Shown here: piece after piece, positions 9,329-17,659 of the stretch
Numbering within the stretch: position 1 is the first letter of the stretch
Layout of the letters: every line of letters starts with the position of its first letter
Source of the DNA: JBCDBH01 sp039184055
GTDB taxonomy: Bacteria > Acidobacteriota > Thermoanaerobaculia > Multivoradales > J023
DNA: 28,767 nt
Reading direction: 5' to 3'
NCBI GenBank assembly: GCA_039184055.1
Contig: JBCDBH010000028.1
Span: 1 to 28,767, forward strand
Program-made: the position numbers and the translations under genes
Notes under the pieces: generated by a model
Database searches by the model: none
The model's input: only the letters and a program-made list of their open reading frames with translations
Told to the model about the DNA's origin: nothing

Positions 9329-9964
9329 ATGATGCGTAAGCTGATCTTGGCGCTTTTTGTTTTGACTCTGATCGCCTGCTCGCCGCTCGCCGGCAAGGGC
9401 AATCCGGCCTCGCAGCCACCGGCTGACGGTCTCGAACGGGCGACGTTCGCGGGTGGATGTTTTTGGTGCATGGAACCGCCCTTCGACAAGATCGACGGGG
9501 TGATCTCGACGACGTCGGGCTATATCGGTGGCAAGGAAGTGGAGCCGACGTATAAAGAGGTGGCGTATGGCCGCACGGGTCACACGGAAGCGGTCGAGAT
9601 CGTTTTCGATCCGTCGGTGGTGAGCTATGAGCGGTTGCTCGAGGTGTTTTGGGTGAATATCGATCCGACGGTGCAGGACCGCCAATTCTGTGATCGAGGC
9701 AGTCAGTACCGCACAGGCATCTTCGTGCACGGCGATGAGCAGCGCGCGAGCGCCGAGGCTTCGAAGACGAAGATCGAGGAGACCAAGACGTTCGAGCTAC
9801 CGGTGCTGACGCCGATCGAAACCGCTGGGCCGTTTTATCCCGCCGAGGAGTATCACCAGGATTTCTACGAGAAGAATCCGCAGCGCTATTACAGCTATCG
9901 ACGGGGTTGCGGTCGTGACGCGCGCCTGCGTCAGCTGTGGGGAGACGCGGCTGGCGGTAAGTAG
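9329..9964 (+). CDS. msrA: Peptide methionine-S-sulfoxide reductase MsrA, exported lipoprotein form
   Basis: The 211-residue protein has a lipoprotein signal (LTLIAC, Cys17) followed by a Pro/Gly-rich linker and a complete MsrA domain. GGCFWCME carries the catalytic Cys44 and a second cysteine at 47. YKEVAYGRTGHTEAVEI, FWVNIDPT and DRGSQYRTGIF are standard family motifs, and a further cysteine near the C-terminus (RRGCGRD) may serve in resolving disulfides. MsrA reduces the S epimer of methionine sulfoxide; the signal places it on the periplasmic side of a membrane. Two adjacent ATGs are possible; CGGAG at 9318-9322 supports 9329. It is divergent from the CHAT gene (184-base spacer) and followed by a CPBP membrane protein. 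The matching MsrB lies about 13 kb away. Confidence 0.95.
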   Translation: MMRKLILALFVLTLIACSPLAGKGNPASQPPADGLERATFAGGCFWCMEPPFDKIDGVISTTSGYIGGKEVEPTYKEVAYGRTGHTEAVEIVFDPSVVSYERLLEVFWVNIDPTVQDRQFCDRGSQYRTGIFVHGDEQRASAEASKTKIEETKTFELPVLTPIETAGPFYPAEEYHQDFYEKNPQRYYSYRRGCGRDARLRQLWGDAAGGK

Positions 9965-10069
9965 GCACGACGAGGCCCCGAAGGCCATCCATCCCCGCGC
10001 CACGCGAAATTGCTGTATCCTCGCAACGGTTTCATTTGCACCTTGGCGTGCCACGCAAGAGGGGATGCG

Positions 10070-10990
10070 ATGGCAAGTGTCAGAAAGAAAGAGATTCTCT
10101 GGTTTCTAGGGGTCACGTTTGGTTTCAGCTACGCACTGTGGCTGCCATCGCTCCTCATGGCGCTCGACGTTGCGGATTTCGGTTTTGCTCCGGTTCATGG
10201 TGATTGGCTTTATGGTCCGGAGCGTTTCGAGCTCGGCAATCTCCTCCGCTTCCTAGGCGGGTTGGGACCGGTGGTCGCGGCGATCACGGTGACCTGGGCG
10301 TTTCGCGGCCAGGGCGCGGTGGGTGAGCTTCTCCGGCGGGTCGTCCAGCTTCGCCAGCCTTTCTCGCAGTATCTGATCGCGATTTTCCTGGTGCCGGTGT
10401 GTTTGGTAATCGTGCCGATGATCGTGTGGATGATCCAACACGGCACCTGGACGATCACCTGGCGAAGCGTCGCCGAGACCATTCCCTACTGGCTGTCGGT
10501 CTATGTGGTCTATGTCGTGTTCATCGGCTGTGAGCAAATCGGCTGGTGCGGCTTTCTGCTGTCACGTCTGCAGGCAAAATCATCAGCGCTTCTCGCCGCG
10601 CTGATCGTCGCGGTGGTGTGGAATCTGTGGCATTTCCCGTACTACATCACCGCGAGTCTGCTCGGTACCCCGGAGCTCGGCATTCCTCCGATGCACATGG
10701 AGCGAGCGTTGATCAGCGCACTGATCATCAGCCTGATTCCGCTCGTGCTTTTCGTGCCGCTGATGACCTGGGTCTACAACAGCAGCCGTGGCAGTATTGC
10801 GATGGTGATGCTCTTCCACGTGTCGCTCAACGCGGCGCGACGGCTGGAAGGGCTCGCTGGCGAAAGTGATTTCGATGCCCGTCGTGCCTTGTCGATCGGA
10901 CTTCTCATCCTTCTCGGTGTTCTGATCGGTGTGATTTGGCGTTATGGTCGACGGAATCTCTCGACGCGGGAGAGATTCGTCATCGACTGA
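10070..10990 (+). CDS. CPBP (CAAX protease/Rce1-like) family membrane protein with altered active site
   Basis: The 306-residue multi-pass protein has hydrophobic spans near residues 10-35, 60-80, 100-125, 138-155, 168-188, 212-236 and 278-296. In CPBP metalloproteases motif 1 is EExxxR; here it reads E155-Q-I-G-W-C160, so the second Glu is Gln and the Arg is Cys. The later motif positions remain: His188 in WNLWHFP and His250/Asn254 in LFHVSLN. Loss of the second Glu and the Arg probably weakens or abolishes proteolysis, though this is inferred from family knowledge. ATG 10070 is chosen because AGAGGGG sits five bases upstream; an in-frame earlier start would add a Cys-rich 20-residue tail without a ribosome-binding site. 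CPBP proteins are often linked to bacteriocin self-immunity or prenyl-protein processing; the role here is unknown. Confidence 0.82.
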   Translation: MASVRKKEILWFLGVTFGFSYALWLPSLLMALDVADFGFAPVHGDWLYGPERFELGNLLRFLGGLGPVVAAITVTWAFRGQGAVGELLRRVVQLRQPFSQYLIAIFLVPVCLVIVPMIVWMIQHGTWTITWRSVAETIPYWLSVYVVYVVFIGCEQIGWCGFLLSRLQAKSSALLAALIVAVVWNLWHFPYYITASLLGTPELGIPPMHMERALISALIISLIPLVLFVPLMTWVYNSSRGSIAMVMLFHVSLNAARRLEGLAGESDFDARRALSIGLLILLGVLIGVIWRYGRRNLSTRERFVID

Positions 10991-11050
10991 CGTGCACCCC
11001 GTGCATGTCCCCACCGAGCCCCTGTGCTCGAACGAGGTCCGTCTGAACCC

Positions 11051-14000
11051 ATGCGGGTCTTTATTTCTTCGATCGCCGACGAGCTGGAGTCGTTTCAAAC
11101 GGCGGCGGTGGATGTCGTCACCGAGCTCGGGCACGAACCGACGCTACGCGACGTGACGGCGCGCCGCGGGCTCGATCCGGTGACCGCGTGTCGCCGTCAG
11201 ATCGCCCGCGCCGATCTCGTCGTGGCGATCGTCGGCTGGCGACGCGGTCGTGTGCCACCGGTGGCCCTGGGTGGCGATGGCTTCAAACCGTGGAGTCGGT
11301 GGGAGGTCGAGAGCGCGTTCGACCACGGCATTCCCGTCGTCGCCCTGCTGGCATCCGACGAGGTGGTACCCGAGCGTGAGACCTCACCGGAAGGCAACGG
11401 GATCATGGCGGATTTTCGCGGTGAGCTCGGTCGACTCGGCGTGGTGTTCAACGACGAAGGCTCGTTTCGTGCCTTGTTGATCGACAAGCTACGCGAGGTC
11501 GAGACGGTTTTCCGCACTCAGGGCACGCTCGCCACCAGCCTCGAGCTGCGTCGATTCCCGTCACCCGAGCTGCCGGCGCAACCGTATCCCCTTCTTCTTC
11601 CGTACGAGCACCCCGACCTCATGGCGGGACGTGACGAGGATCTCGATACGCTCCACGTGCTGCTCGATCAGCCGTTGACGGTGATCGGTCTTCACGCCGC
11701 GTCGGGAACCGGCAAGAGCTCGCTCCTGACCGCTGGGCTGGTGCCGAAGCTACGCGCCATGGGGCATCCAGTGGCGATCGATCGTCATCCGGCCGAGCCC
11801 GGAGTCGAAGAACGTCTACTCGCCGATCTGGTGGAAACCGGCCAGCGCGTGTTCGGTGCGATCGACGCCCGGAGTTTCGTCGATCAGATCCTCACCATCC
11901 GACGACTCGCGGCGGACCGACCACCGGTCCTCGTGGTCGATCAATTCGAGGAGCTGCTGGCGAAAGACGCATCGCTGGTGCGCGCCAAGCTCGGCACGTT
12001 GCTCGCCGCGTCGGCGCAACGCGCGCCCGGTCTCGACGACCCGCCCTGTCGCTGGCTCTTGGCGTATCGCCAGGAATTCCACGGTCGGGTGGTCGCCTGG
12101 CTCGAGGACGTGTTGCGTGACGCCCGCGCCTCGGGTCTGGCGGGTATCGAGTCGCTGCCCCACGACCTGTCGGGTTTCGGACGCTTCGCCGACGCACCGC
12201 TGACCCTCTTCGGAACGCCTCCCGCCGGGGATGCGGATCCGCTCGAAGCCGCGACCCGCGTGTTTCGCGACGCGATCGAAAAACCGCTGCGTCACGAGCG
12301 CTATCGCTGGCATTTCGACCCCGACGACGCCGAACGCCTGGCGCGTGCCTTCGCCGAGGCCCGGCTCGCGCGGCCGACCGCGCCTCTGGTTCCCGAGCTT
12401 CAGGTCGTCCTCGCTCACCTCCTCGATCGGGCCGGGGAGCCCGGCGCCGGAAGGAGCGGGAGCCACGGTTCGGTGCGAGTCGAGATCCCGGAAGAGCCGG
12501 CTGAGATGATCGACCGGGCGCTCGAGGAGCACCTTCGCCGGGCTCTCGACGCGGCCTATCCACCCGATGTCCAGAACCAGGCCCGCACCTCACGAGCCCG
12601 GGCGCTACTCGTCTTGCGCGAGCTCGCCGATATCCACGGCCAGCGTCAGCGCGGTCTCGACGCCGACGCTCTGGTCGACGCGCTCGGTGACGAAGGACGC
12701 GAGGTGCTCGACACGCTGTCGACCGCGCGCACCCGTCTGGTGTTGCTCGAGCAGCACGGCGACCAATTCGTCTATGTGCTCGCCAACGACCGGCTCGCCG
12801 AGGTGTTGATCGATACCGTCGACGCGGGCGATTGGACGGGCCTCACGGTCGATCCCGAGCTGATCGGGCTACGCCGTTTCGTGGCGCTGGAAAGTCAGCT
12901 CTTCGCCTCGGGCGACCATATCCAGGCCACCGCTGTGCCGGCGCACTATTTCTCGATGATCGACGCCAATCGCGATGTGCTGCTGTGGACCGCCGAACAG
13001 CGCGCCTGGTGGCAGGCGTGTCGAGAACGCCGGAGCAAGGAGAAGCGCTTCTCCACCTTGCGGCGGCTGGTCGCGGCGCTCGTGGTGTTGGTGACCGCGG
13101 TGAGCGCCTGGGGGTTCGCCGATCAACGCGCCCGGGAAACCGCGCTTCTCGAGGAGGTCGAGGCCGGTGAGCCCGAAGCGGCCTTCGCCGCGCTGGATCA
13201 GCTCGCTGATCGCATCGACGCTGACAAGCTCCGCGCTCGTCTCGACAAACGCGAGCATCGCTTCGAGATCTTCGATCGCGGTCTCGGTGGGGTCGCCGAC
13301 GAGCGCCGCGCCGAGGCGTTGATCCGGGTCGCCGAGCTGGTCGCGCCGCTCGCCGAGAGCGAGCCCGACAACACCCGTCTCATCGCCAGCCTGGTGTGGG
13401 CGCTCGATCTCCATGCCCGCCCTCACGAGGCGTATCGCGACACCGCCCAGACGCTCCGTCAGCGTGTGCTCGCGCCGCTCCGCGACCTTCATCCACCACC
13501 ACCGACGGGACCCGAGTGGGTGACGGTGCCCGCGGGCACGTTTCGCATGGGTGCCGACCGCCACCGCACCGCGCCCGACGTTGCCGACGAGATGCCCGCG
13601 CACGACGTGACGCTCACGTCGTTCCGTATGCTGACCCGTGAGGTGACCAACGCCGACTATCGTCGCCTGGTGCCGGATCACGCCGGGGCCGACGAGCTAC
13701 CCGCGGGCTTTGTCAGCTGGTACGACGCCTACACCTACGCCGCCTGGCTCGGCGGTCGCCTGCCCACCGAAGCCGAATGGGAGTACGCGACCCGCGCCAG
13801 CTGCCAACAGGCATACTGCGACGCCTCGGGACGAGCGACCGAGCTCGGTACCGTCGCCTGGTGGGTGGGCAATTCAGCGCGCCCGGAGGATGGCGAATCC
13901 ATGCTCCGCCCGGTCATGCGGCTCGAGCCCAATCCGTTGGGACTGTGGGACAGCCTGGGCAATGTCTGGGAGTGGACCGCCACCTGGTATCACCCCTATC

Positions 14001-14215
14001 GCGACGAGGCCCGGACCGACCCCGTCGGCCCCACCGCCAGCGCCGTCACCCATCGGGTCTTTCGCGGTGGCTCGGCCTGGCGTCCCCGCGATTCGATCGC
14101 GCCGAGCGAGCGTGGTCACCTCTCACCGAGCACCCGGAGCCTGTCGATCGGCTTTCGAATCGTGATCCCGCTGTCGTGGTCACGCCCGGAGCCCGATGAT
14201 GGGAGGAGAGATTGA
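11051..14215 (+). CDS. DUF4062 - nSTAND1-like NTPase - TM - FGE-fold receptor
   Basis: The protein has 1054 residues. Residues 1-150 are a DUF4062 domain (opening MRVFISSIADELESF), a fold related to TIR domains. An nSTAND1-type NTPase follows, with Walker A Lys222 in SGTGKSS and Walker B Asp297 in LVVDQFEE, then a long helical region. One membrane span lies at about 672-690, preceded by a basic stretch that predicts a cytoplasmic N-terminal side. Residues about 820-1050 form a formylglycine-generating-enzyme/sulfatase-modifying-factor fold (PTEAEWEYA, GLWDSLGNVWEWT, FRGGSAW). The catalytic cysteine pair of true FGE is absent, so a binding role is more likely than catalysis. The start at 11051 is chosen by the usual DUF4062 beginning; GTG 11024 is an alternative. 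It is closely paralogous, from about residue 170 onward, to the opposing kinase receptor. Confidence 0.87.
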   Translation: MRVFISSIADELESFQTAAVDVVTELGHEPTLRDVTARRGLDPVTACRRQIARADLVVAIVGWRRGRVPPVALGGDGFKPWSRWEVESAFDHGIPVVALLASDEVVPERETSPEGNGIMADFRGELGRLGVVFNDEGSFRALLIDKLREVETVFRTQGTLATSLELRRFPSPELPAQPYPLLLPYEHPDLMAGRDEDLDTLHVLLDQPLTVIGLHAASGTGKSSLLTAGLVPKLRAMGHPVAIDRHPAEPGVEERLLADLVETGQRVFGAIDARSFVDQILTIRRLAADRPPVLVVDQFEELLAKDASLVRAKLGTLLAASAQRAPGLDDPPCRWLLAYRQEFHGRVVAWLEDVLRDARASGLAGIESLPHDLSGFGRFADAPLTLFGTPPAGDADPLEAATRVFRDAIEKPLRHERYRWHFDPDDAERLARAFAEARLARPTAPLVPELQVVLAHLLDRAGEPGAGRSGSHGSVRVEIPEEPAEMIDRALEEHLRRALDAAYPPDVQNQARTSRARALLVLRELADIHGQRQRGLDADALVDALGDEGREVLDTLSTARTRLVLLEQHGDQFVYVLANDRLAEVLIDTVDAGDWTGLTVDPELIGLRRFVALESQLFASGDHIQATAVPAHYFSMIDANRDVLLWTAEQRAWWQACRERRSKEKRFSTLRRLVAALVVLVTAVSAWGFADQRARETALLEEVEAGEPEAAFAALDQLADRIDADKLRARLDKREHRFEIFDRGLGGVADERRAEALIRVAELVAPLAESEPDNTRLIASLVWALDLHARPHEAYRDTAQTLRQRVLAPLRDLHPPPPTGPEWVTVPAGTFRMGADRHRTAPDVADEMPAHDVTLTSFRMLTREVTNADYRRLVPDHAGADELPAGFVSWYDAYTYAAWLGGRLPTEAEWEYATRASCQQAYCDASGRATELGTVAWWVGNSARPEDGESMLRPVMRLEPNPLGLWDSLGNVWEWTATWYHPYRDEARTDPVGPTASAVTHRVFRGGSAWRPRDSIAPSERGHLSPSTRSLSIGFRIVIPLSWSRPEPDDGRRD

Positions 14216-14219
14216 GACC

Positions 14220-14258
14220 TTTCGGTTTCTTGTTGCCACCGAAACGCTGTGCTACGTT
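14220..14258 (+). promoter_or_regulatory. Stem-loop and weak promoter-like sequence upstream of the NTF2-YcaO-TfuA run
   Basis: TTTCGGT at 14220-14226 and ACCGAAA at 14238-14244 form a seven-base stem with an 11-base loop. No T-run follows, so it is not a classical terminator. TTGTTG at 14230-14235 and TACGTT at 14253-14258 are 17 bases apart and could be a weak sigma-70 promoter overlapping the stem. The 163-base spacer here is the only sizeable break in the plus-strand run, so a separate promoter is plausible but unproven. Confidence 0.25.
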
Positions 14259-14378
14259 TTCAAAAGCTCATCTTCACATCGATCACGCCCGTGGCATTCG
14301 GTCACGTGGTGCCCCCCATACCCGTCTCGGCCCACCACGGGCCTCGGACGGATGAGCTCAAGGTGCAAGGAGAGTAGT

Positions 14379-14993
14379 ATGGCGACCGACAAGAACCGAG
14401 ATGACAGCCTTCAGCAAGCCTTCGACCAACTGAGCCCCGAAGCCGGCTTCGACCTCGAGCCGGGTGACCAGACACGCCAGCGCATGGTCGGCGCGGCGGT
14501 CGTGCTCACCGATGTGCCGCAATTGGTGTCGGTCGAGCAGCCGGACGAGACCACGGCCCCCCACGACGACGACGACAAAGCGATCAAGGCGCTGATCGAG
14601 CAATGGGAGTCGGCCGATCCGGCGAAGATGCCCAGCCTCGCCGAATCGACGATGACCGATCCGGTGCTGGTGATCGCCGCGGGTTGGATCGGCCAGGTCG
14701 ATCCGTCCGATTTCGAAAAGGCGATCGCGAGTGACGACTTCGCAGAGCAGCAGAAGGAGTACCCCTTCACCACGCCACGTAGCGTCACGCTGACCGATTG
14801 GACGATCTTCTACACCAGCGCGATTCACGCCGTGGCGACCTACCACTACCGTGAGACGTACGCCAACGATCAGACCTTCGGCGCCAACTCCGTGGCCATC
14901 GTGCTCAAGGAGAAGAGCGGCACGTGGAAGATCGCCGCGTTCAGCAAACACACGCGCTTTCTCGATTTCCACCCGGTCGAAGAGTACACCTGA
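14379..14993 (+). CDS. NTF2/SnoaL-like fold protein with charged N-terminal extension
   Basis: The 204-residue product has a hydrophilic N-terminal part (about residues 1-65, with an Asp run HDDDDK). The C-terminal part (about 66-200) resembles an NTF2/SnoaL-like domain: an initial helix (AIKALIEQWESADPAKMPSL), middle strands around TLTDWTIFYTSAIHAVATYHYRE and a final strand (GTWKIAAFSKHTRF). Such cone-shaped folds bind small ligands or catalyse simple reactions; no catalytic residues can be assigned. AGGAG at 14368-14372, six bases ahead, supports ATG 14379. The same frame is open back to ATG 14196, which would overlap the upstream gene and add 61 Ser/Cys-rich residues; I consider that less likely. 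The product as called has no cysteine. It lies six bases before the YcaO gene, so co-expression is expected. Confidence 0.75.
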   Translation: MATDKNRDDSLQQAFDQLSPEAGFDLEPGDQTRQRMVGAAVVLTDVPQLVSVEQPDETTAPHDDDDKAIKALIEQWESADPAKMPSLAESTMTDPVLVIAAGWIGQVDPSDFEKAIASDDFAEQQKEYPFTTPRSVTLTDWTIFYTSAIHAVATYHYRETYANDQTFGANSVAIVLKEKSGTWKIAAFSKHTRFLDFHPVEEYT

Positions 14994-14999
14994 GCGCGG

Positions 15000-16178
15000 A
15001 TGAGCGCGTCGGTCAGCGACTCGCGGACCGCCAAGGGCTATCGTCTCGGCACGCATCGGATCGTCGATCCGGCCACCACGTGGCAACGGCTCCAGCCGGT
15101 GCTGCACGATGTCGGCGTCACCCGAGTCGCCGACGTCACGCGGTTGGACCGGCTCGACATCCCGGTGTTCCAGGCGATCCGACCGGCGAGCCACAATCTC
15201 TCGGTCTCGCAAGGCAAAGGCGTCACGGCCGACGCGGCACGGGTCAGCGCCGTGATGGAGTCGATCGAGCTCTTCCATGTCGAGGAGCTGGTCGGTGTCG
15301 AGCAGATGGCGTTCTCGCTCAACGAGATGCGCGCCATCAACCCGCTCGCCACCGATCACCTGCCGTGGCTGCCGACGGCGCCCCGGCTCGGGTCGTTACA
15401 GATCGATTGGGTCGCGGCAACCGAGCTGGCGACCGAGCGACGCGCCTGGCTGCCCAAACAAGCGGTCGAGCTCGATCTGCGTCTCCCCGATCGCTTCGTG
15501 CCCCGCATGTTTCATCAATCGTCGAGCGGTCTCGCCTCGGGGAACCACCTCGCCGAGGCGCTCGTCCATGCCCTCACCGAGCTCATCGAGCGTCATGGTG
15601 TGTACCTGTCGGCGCACGCGGGACGCCCGCGCCGGGCGATCGACCCCGACTCGGTCGAGACGCCCTTTTGCGTCGATCTGATCGCGCGCTTTCGTGACGC
15701 CGGAGCGCGTCTGGCGATTCACGACCTGAGCTGGGAAGTCGGCCTGCCGGTGGTTTCGGTCGCGCTGTCGCTCCCGGATCTGCCCCACGTCTTCGGCGGC
15801 TCGGGCTGTCATCCGTCCCGTGACGTCGCCCTGTCACGCGCCCTCACCGAAGCCGCGCAATCCCGGCTGACCTTCATCTCGGGTGCCCGTGACGATCTGC
15901 CCGCGCTCACCGGTGGGCTCGACGATCTGCCGCTACCCGACCATCCGATGTGGCGCTATCTCCCCCACGACGACTTTGTCGAACCCGAGCCCGAACGGCG
16001 TCTCGACCAGCTTCCCGACTGCGCCGGAGACGATGTGGCGACGGATCTCGACACCATCCTGGATGCGCTCGCCCGGCTGAACACCCACGCCTACGCGGTC
16101 GATCTGACCCGCGACGACATCGGTGTCGCGGTGGTCAAGACGTACATCCCGGGTTTGGGTGAGTCACACGAGGTGTGA
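15000..16178 (+). CDS. YcaO-domain ATP-dependent backbone-modifying enzyme (TfuA-associated type)
   Basis: The 392-residue protein shows the three conserved YcaO regions that bind ATP and magnesium. These are ESIE (Glu87/Glu90), a Gly-Asn-His stretch leading to HALTELIERH (Glu194/Glu197), and GCHPSRDVALSRALTEAAQSR (Glu284). YcaO enzymes phosphorylate the amide backbone to make azolines or, with TfuA, thioamides. The chain ends in YIPGLGESHEV, without the Pro-rich tail of azoline-forming cyclodehydratases, which fits a TfuA-partnered enzyme. No E1-like or ThiF partner is nearby. ATG at 15000 follows the NTF2-like gene's stop by six bases, with only a weak purine stretch as ribosome-binding site. 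Its stop codon overlaps the start of the TfuA gene (TGATG). The substrate is unknown; no short precursor peptide is apparent. Confidence 0.92.
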   Translation: MSASVSDSRTAKGYRLGTHRIVDPATTWQRLQPVLHDVGVTRVADVTRLDRLDIPVFQAIRPASHNLSVSQGKGVTADAARVSAVMESIELFHVEELVGVEQMAFSLNEMRAINPLATDHLPWLPTAPRLGSLQIDWVAATELATERRAWLPKQAVELDLRLPDRFVPRMFHQSSSGLASGNHLAEALVHALTELIERHGVYLSAHAGRPRRAIDPDSVETPFCVDLIARFRDAGARLAIHDLSWEVGLPVVSVALSLPDLPHVFGGSGCHPSRDVALSRALTEAAQSRLTFISGARDDLPALTGGLDDLPLPDHPMWRYLPHDDFVEPEPERRLDQLPDCAGDDVATDLDTILDALARLNTHAYAVDLTRDDIGVAVVKTYIPGLGESHEV

Positions 16179-17659
16179 TGACTGCTTCCTTACAAGCCAC
16201 TGCTTTGCACAAGATCATCGTCTTCGCCGGCCCGAGCCTGCCCGAGCACCCGGACGCGACCTGGCGGCGACGACTCGACGATGTCGACCTGCGTCCACCG
16301 GCGCAACGCGGTGATCTGCTGGCGGCGTTGTCGGAACGGCCAACGGTGATCGTCTTGCTCGACGGCTACTACTACAGCAAGCCCGCGATCAGCCACAAGG
16401 AGATCCTCTACGCCCTCGATTCAGGCGTCCGCGTGATCGGCGCCGCGTCGATGGGCGCGCTGCGGGCCGCCGAGCTCGAGCGCTACGGCATGATCGGCGT
16501 GGGTCGTGTGTTCAGGGACTTTCGTGAGGGTCGTCTCGACGGTGACGACGAAGTCGCGCTCCTCCACCTACCGGCAAGCCACGGCTATCGCGCCGTGACC
16601 CTCGCGCTCGTCGAGCTTCGTCACGCCGTTACCGAGCGGGTCGAGGCGGGCTCGATCGAAGCGCCATCAGGCGAGAGGTTGATCGCGACGGTCAAAGCCC
16701 TGCCGTTTCACGAGCGCTATCCCGAAACCGTCGAAGCACGCATCCGTACCGAGCTCGATGACGACGCGGCGCGACGCCTCATCGACCACCTGGCGCACCT
16801 TCGGCTCAAAGAAGACGACGCGGCGGCGGCACTCGATCTCGCCGCTCGACCGACCACGCCGACTGTTCCCCGGCGACATCGCGCCACCGTACCGTTCGAC
16901 CGCTTTCGTGAGCTGCATGTCCGCTCTGGCGATCGCCGGTACCGCGACGTCGGACTCGCCATCCAGGTCCTCCACCCCGAGGCCGAGACAGTGATCGAAG
17001 CGATTCACCTGCGTTTTCTGCTCGCCTCGGCGGCGCGACTCGAAGGACTCGCCGTCGAGGAGCGCGCTCTGACCGAGCGTGCCGAACGGATCGGCAAGGA
17101 GCTCGCCGGCAAGGGCTGTCCGCTTCCCGCTCTCGAATGCCTCGAGGAAGCTGAGCTCGATCTGCTCGCCGAAGCCGTGCGTCACGATCCTCGAACGGGC
17201 GATCAGCCGCTCGAGGATTTGGCTTCGAAGATGGGGCTCGCGAGCGGATCGCAGTCGGAACGTCGGCTTCTCGACGTGGTGATCAGCGACCCGCTCATGG
17301 TCACCGATTGGCAGATCACCCGCGCCTTGCTCCGCACCGAAGCGGTACGTGCCGCCACGCATACGGTCGATGCCGCCCACGAGGTCTATGCCTGCTTCCG
17401 TCACCGCGTCGGCAGCCAACGCATTACCCAGGCACAGCTCACGGATTTGGCAATGAGTCTCTGGACACCCGGGTCCGTCGACCAGCAAGCGTCACGACGC
17501 GGTCTCGGTCATGCGAGCCGGCGCTCGTTTCGAGACGCCTTGGAGCGCTTCGCACCCGCCGAGCTCTTGCCACAAGCCATCAACACGTACCCGCAACACA
17601 AAGCAGCTTTGCTCGCCACTCGACTCGAGTGGGAGCGATCCACAGGAGCCCGCTCATGA
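16178..17659 (+). CDS. TfuA-like protein, YcaO partner
   Basis: The 493-residue protein opens with a conserved TfuA core. KIIVFAGPSLPE (about residues 11-22) is followed by VIVLLDGYYY, then HKEILYALDSGVRVIGAASM with GALRAAELERYGMIGVG, then DDEVALLH. The remaining ~330 residues are helical, variable and lack recognised motifs, making it longer than minimal TfuA proteins. TfuA was named from trifolitoxin biosynthesis; in thioamide-forming systems it works with YcaO, probably by helping deliver sulfide or form the thioamide. The ATG at 16178 shares a base with the YcaO stop, and GAGG lies four bases upstream; a GTG one codon earlier is also possible. The gene's own stop overlaps the next start (ATGA at 17656-17659), indicating translational coupling of all three. 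Confidence 0.92.
   Translation: MTASLQATALHKIIVFAGPSLPEHPDATWRRRLDDVDLRPPAQRGDLLAALSERPTVIVLLDGYYYSKPAISHKEILYALDSGVRVIGAASMGALRAAELERYGMIGVGRVFRDFREGRLDGDDEVALLHLPASHGYRAVTLALVELRHAVTERVEAGSIEAPSGERLIATVKALPFHERYPETVEARIRTELDDDAARRLIDHLAHLRLKEDDAAAALDLAARPTTPTVPRRHRATVPFDRFRELHVRSGDRRYRDVGLAIQVLHPEAETVIEAIHLRFLLASAARLEGLAVEERALTERAERIGKELAGKGCPLPALECLEEAELDLLAEAVRHDPRTGDQPLEDLASKMGLASGSQSERRLLDVVISDPLMVTDWQITRALLRTEAVRAATHTVDAAHEVYACFRHRVGSQRITQAQLTDLAMSLWTPGSVDQQASRRGLGHASRRSFRDALERFAPAELLPQAINTYPQHKAALLATRLEWERSTGARS

Noticed and set aside
10042..10059. Imperfect hairpin (CTTG-CGTG / CACG-CAAG) before the CPBP gene
   Set aside because: Short, bulged, with a loop of almost no bases, and abutting the ribosome-binding site; too weak to call a regulator.
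13900..14170. Diversity-generating retroelement variable region in the FGE-fold tail
   Set aside because: FGE/C-type-lectin tails are classic targets, but no reverse transcriptase or template repeat is in the window and the tail is not enriched in AAY codons.
13510..14200. Active sulfatase-modifying formylglycine-generating enzyme
   Set aside because: The catalytic cysteine pair is absent and no sulfatase gene is nearby.
16667..17488. Minus-strand open frame (273 codons) opposite TfuA
   Set aside because: No motif and poor composition; an antisense shadow of the TfuA gene.
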